Shown piece after piece: positions 61,540-64,000 of a stretch of DNA of 64,000 nt; position 1 is the first letter of the stretch; the number at the start of each line of letters is the position of its first letter. Source of the DNA: Parabacteroides sp. GTDB lineage: Bacteria > Bacteroidota > Bacteroidia > Bacteroidales > Tannerellaceae. The DNA lies in contig DXVO01000023.1 of NCBI GenBank assembly GCA_019417325.1, positions 124,001 to 188,000 of the forward strand, given 5' to 3'. Position numbers and translations under genes: made by a program. The notes beneath the pieces were generated by a model, which was not told where the DNA came from, searched no databases, and was given only the letters and a program-made list of their open reading frames with translations.

Positions 61540-62091
61540 TTAAAAAGTTATCTTAATAAAATGAGCACCAGAAGCTTTCGCGGCCAAGATACCCACTTCC
61601 GAATCTTCGAATATAAGCGTATCTGCAGGTCGGACCCGTAATGCCGCCATTGTTTTATCATAGATTTCCGGAGATGGTTTCCCCTGTTTCACGTCTTGTG
61701 CAGTATAGATCAGATCGAACAAACCTACCACATCCAAGTAATTTAAAGCATTCATCAGATTCTCTTTACGGGCTGTGGAAGCGATTGCCACCTTTACTCC
61801 CAACTGTTTTAAACTACCAATCAGTTCAATCAACGCCTGATTGGGATGCAGACAGTCAAAGAATAAAGAATAATACTCTTTCTTCAACTCTTTAATCCGT
61901 ATGGCAGTCTCTCTCTCTGTGATCCCCATTACTTCCATAAACCGATCAAAACGTAAACCAAAACAGGCCTTATAGCTCTCTGCTGTCAGCTCCTTACCTA
62001 TCTCGGAAAAGGCTTTCTGATAAGCCTTTAGATTCGCCTCAAAAGTATCTGCCAATGTACCGTCAAAATCGGTTATTATTGCTTTAATCAT
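61540..62091 (-). CDS. HAD-superfamily phosphatase
   Basis: The 183-aa protein (start MIKAIITDFDGTLADT at 62091) has HAD motif I DFDGT, a helical cap, motif II IAST, Lys in KQGKPSPEIY, and motif IV FEDSEVGILAAKASG. The start overlaps the nucleotidyltransferase stop as ATGA, so the longer frame is rejected. Likely hydrolyses a sugar or polyol phosphate in the same pathway as its neighbours. Confidence 0.9.
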   Translation of the reverse strand: MIKAIITDFDGTLADTFEANLKAYQKAFSEIGKELTAESYKACFGLRFDRFMEVMGITERETAIRIKELKKEYYSLFFDCLHPNQALIELIGSLKQLGVKVAIASTARKENLMNALNYLDVVGLFDLIYTAQDVKQGKPSPEIYDKTMAALRVRPADTLIFEDSEVGILAAKASGAHFIKITF

Positions 62092-62819
62092 AAATAGCGT
62101 TTCAATTCTTCCGGTGTGCCGTAACTGTAATATTCTTCCACTGGGGCAAGCCAAACTTTTTCACCATCTTTTAGGAGATAATTAAAAAGAATACTTACAT
62201 AATATTCCGGTTTGGTAAATACAGATTCTTTCAAGAGCTTATGAGCGATTTGCTTGAAGCGTCTGCCGGATGAAAAGAAGTAGGCTCCACAAAGTGCATG
62301 GTTACTGATAACTTCTTTCTCTGCTGTACGGATTACAAAACCATCCTCTCCCACAGCCGCATAACTATACCGGGACTCATTGGATTCAAAAGAGACTAAA
62401 GCACCACCGGTTACATGTTCTATCGGTTGATTAAGAATCCCTTTAATGATTTCTATAAATCTTTTACTGCGAAATTCCAAATCGCAATCCATGATAATCA
62501 CAGCATCTTCATTAGTTATGACACTTTCTGCCATCAAGCAAGTCTCAACTGCTCCCCGTGTCGTCTTTAATACAGAAAACAGGTTTGCTTCAGGAAGAAA
62601 GGATTTGATTTCTTTATCAATCTGATATTTATCAATATGTTCCTGACACACAATAAAAGAATACTTCATGGGAATATCTTTATCTGTCACACTGCTTATA
62701 GCATGTTTAAACAATGGTTGTCCATTAAGTTCTATCAATGGCTTAGGTGTTGTCCATCCCTCTTTCAGGAAACGGCTACCCTCACCGGCCATGGGCATAA
62801 TAACATGTAAGTGTCTCAT
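62088..62819 (-). CDS. Nucleotidyltransferase (NTP-transferase family)
   Basis: The 243-aa enzyme has PMAGEGSRFLKEGWTTPKPLIE at residues 9-30, the nucleotide-binding signature, then IIMDCDLEF with the metal Asp pair. It activates a phosphorylated metabolite as NDP- or CDP-derivative. With HAD phosphatase, kinase-like and GT-A-like genes it forms a four-gene overlapping module similar in plan to phosphocholine or phospho-polyol decoration systems. First gene of the module; the 55-bp repeat is upstream. Confidence 0.88.
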   Translation of the reverse strand: MRHLHVIMPMAGEGSRFLKEGWTTPKPLIELNGQPLFKHAISSVTDKDIPMKYSFIVCQEHIDKYQIDKEIKSFLPEANLFSVLKTTRGAVETCLMAESVITNEDAVIIMDCDLEFRSKRFIEIIKGILNQPIEHVTGGALVSFESNESRYSYAAVGEDGFVIRTAEKEVISNHALCGAYFFSSGRRFKQIAHKLLKESVFTKPEYYVSILFNYLLKDGEKVWLAPVEEYYSYGTPEELKRYL

Positions 62820-62898
62820 AAGTATAAAATCTTATTTCTATTTCCGTATATTACTATGTAGCTGATATGTTTTCGTAATTCCCTTAAAAAAACTCCCT

Positions 62899-62954
62899 AG
62901 ATAGAGCATAAAATGTATCACCACATCTTTTAGAATTGTGGTTTCACGTATTGA
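62899..62954. repeat. 55-bp repeat, right copy
   Basis: See 59861-59915; same orientation, 3038 bp apart. It ends 8 bp before the stop codon of the GT4 gene. Confidence 0.85.
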
Positions 62955-62962
62955 CATCAAAC

Positions 62963-64000
62963 CTACTGTTTATATATTTCCAGATAAGCAGCCACCGTCT
63001 TCCGTATATCATACTCAGAGGCTCTCTGCTGACACCGACCTGCTATTTGCCGATAATAAGACGGTTCTTCTTCCAGTCTTAAAATGATATCTGCCAAAGC
63101 TTTTGCATCACCGTGTGGAAAAAGGATTCCGGCTCCTTTTACAACTTCAGCTAAACCTGGCACATCCGTAGCCACAACCGGTTTACCAGCTGCCATACCT
63201 TCAACCGCTGCTAAGCCAAATCCTTCCCAATGGGAAGACATAACAATTATATCAGATGATTTCAAAATAACCGGAATATCGCTTCGAATTCCCCAAAAAC
63301 GAACATTTTCCAAAAGCCCTAACTGAGTCACTAAGTATTCCAACGCAGAACGCCTTTCTCCATCTCCCACCAACCACAACTCATATTGCCCGGCTGGTAG
63401 AAATTGAAAAGCCTTTATTAATGTATCCTGATCTTTCTGATAGCGGAAACCGGCAACCATCGTTACAACTGTTTTACCATTACGGAAAGATGCATCTGCC
63501 TGTACTGTTTGAAAACGTTTCAAATCAATCCCATTGTAAATTGTCCGGATAGATTTATCCGTTCCTAAATAATGGCAAAGATTTTCTTGTGTTTTATCAG
63601 AAATACAAATTACAAACCGATACCGACTGTACATCCACTTGTCCAGCAGTTTATACCACTTCCAATCGCGCCTCCGATTGGAAGTGTTATGCTCGGTGGT
63701 GACAAGCACCACCGAGCATAACACGCTACCTATGGCTGTAAATAACTGGCAGGCAGTATTGTGCGTATGTACAATGTCATATCTCCGCAAAAAGGGAATC
63801 AATTCAAATATATACAACGGATTATATGCAGATCCTCCTTTCCTCAATTCATAAGCCGTTACTCCTTTATCCTGCAATTGTTTTTTAAAAGGCGTCTCCG
63901 TACCGTCAAACAATAAGACATCTACCTGATGCCCTTGTTTCCGGAACAAAGGAACCATATCTAGGATCAGTTTTTCAGCACCACCGATATGAAGAGAAGT
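62963..64000 (-). CDS. GT4 glycosyltransferase (N-terminus beyond window)
   Basis: The frame is open to the window edge and reads TSLHIGGAEKLILDMVPLF before the first internal Met, matching the N-terminal Gly-Gly-Ala-Glu loop of GT4 enzymes, so only a few residues are missing. Also seen are DIVHTHNTACQ, TTEHNTSNRRR, VVTMVAGFRYQKDQDTLIKAF and the EX7E-type stretch HWEGFGLAAVEGMAAGKPVV. Two hairpins lie in the coding DNA (63657-63724) around TTEHNTSNRRR. It belongs to the surface glycan locus. Confidence 0.93.
   Translation of the reverse strand, partial: TSLHIGGAEKLILDMVPLFRKQGHQVDVLLFDGTETPFKKQLQDKGVTAYELRKGGSAYNPLYIFELIPFLRRYDIVHTHNTACQLFTAIGSVLCSVVLVTTEHNTSNRRRDWKWYKLLDKWMYSRYRFVICISDKTQENLCHYLGTDKSIRTIYNGIDLKRFQTVQADASFRNGKTVVTMVAGFRYQKDQDTLIKAFQFLPAGQYELWLVGDGERRSALEYLVTQLGLLENVRFWGIRSDIPVILKSSDIIVMSSHWEGFGLAAVEGMAAGKPVVATDVPGLAEVVKGAGILFPHGDAKALADIILRLEEEPSYYRQIAGRCQQRASEYDIRKTVAAYLEIYKQ
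63657..63724. repeat. Two adjacent perfect hairpins inside the GT4 gene
   Basis: First hairpin: 12-bp arms 63657-63668 and 63675-63686, 6-nt loop. Second: 18-bp arms 63684-63701 and 63707-63724 with loop ACAAG. The second has the same build as 44718-44760. Confidence 0.9.

Noticed and set aside
1..64000. tRNA or rRNA genes and riboswitches
   Set aside because: No cloverleaf, rRNA segment or known riboswitch core was recognised by reading; a covariance-model scan would be needed to exclude them fully.

Overview
The window looks like a gut Bacteroidales chromosome, most likely Parabacteroides or a close relative. The evidence is paired SusC/SusD genes with sulfatases, promoters of the TTTG-N19-TAnnTTTG type, a GH92 enzyme, HU-like and DUF4248 genes beside a capsule locus, and a steroid/bile-acid reductase trio of the kind described in Parabacteroides merdae and Odoribacteraceae. 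The genus is an inference; the order is nearly certain.

Region 1 (1-19312, all minus strand) is a polysaccharide utilization locus. In transcription order it holds a clan GH-A-like glycosidase, two SusC/SusD pairs, three serine-type sulfatases and the N-terminal part of a GH92 alpha-mannosidase. Upstream lies a transmembrane one-component regulator with a LamG-like and Kelch sensor outside and a SARP-type winged helix plus TPR domain inside. A 22-bp tandem array (5094-5181) precedes the sulfatase operon, and its core octamer recurs upstream of the glycosidase gene.

Region 2 (19602-23736) holds nadE, a DUF985 cupin, a DUF308 membrane protein and an AraC regulator. A second 22-bp array of AAAACATATATG palindromes lies between the cupin and DUF308 genes.

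Region 3 (23927-34066, plus strand) is a tightly packed run: TetR regulator, TolC/adaptor/RND efflux pump, PII-like protein, STM3941-like protein, steroid 5-alpha-reductase, old-yellow-enzyme reductase (5-beta-reductase-like) and an SDR. Housekeeping genes follow (rplY with its own strong promoter, pth, hslR-like).

Region 4 (36056-47053, minus strand) is an exopolysaccharide export operon: PHP phosphatase, Wzc-type kinase, Wza-type porin, lipoprotein, split YjbH. It is joined by stop-start overlaps or short gaps to DUF4248, primase, DnaB-like helicase and a winged-helix gene. On the plus strand follow an HU-like protein and a phage-like GH73 hydrolase. The area is full of dispersed palindromic and heptamer repeats, including a 147-bp MITE-like element inserted in frame in the primase gene.

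Region 5 (49712-52775) is a small defence area: a GNAT toxin-antitoxin-like operon and a Septu (PtuAB) cassette bounded by 28-bp direct repeats.

Region 6 (52781-64000, minus strand) is a surface glycan synthesis locus: aminotransferase, two ketoacyl-ACP synthases III, a ketoreductase, an ACP, a NeuD-type acyltransferase, an initiating sugar transferase and a GT4. After a degraded acyltransferase and a 55-bp repeat come a nucleotidyltransferase/HAD/kinase/GT-A-like module, a second copy of the repeat and another GT4 that leaves the window.

No rRNA, tRNA, CRISPR array, integrase or transposase gene was recognised.
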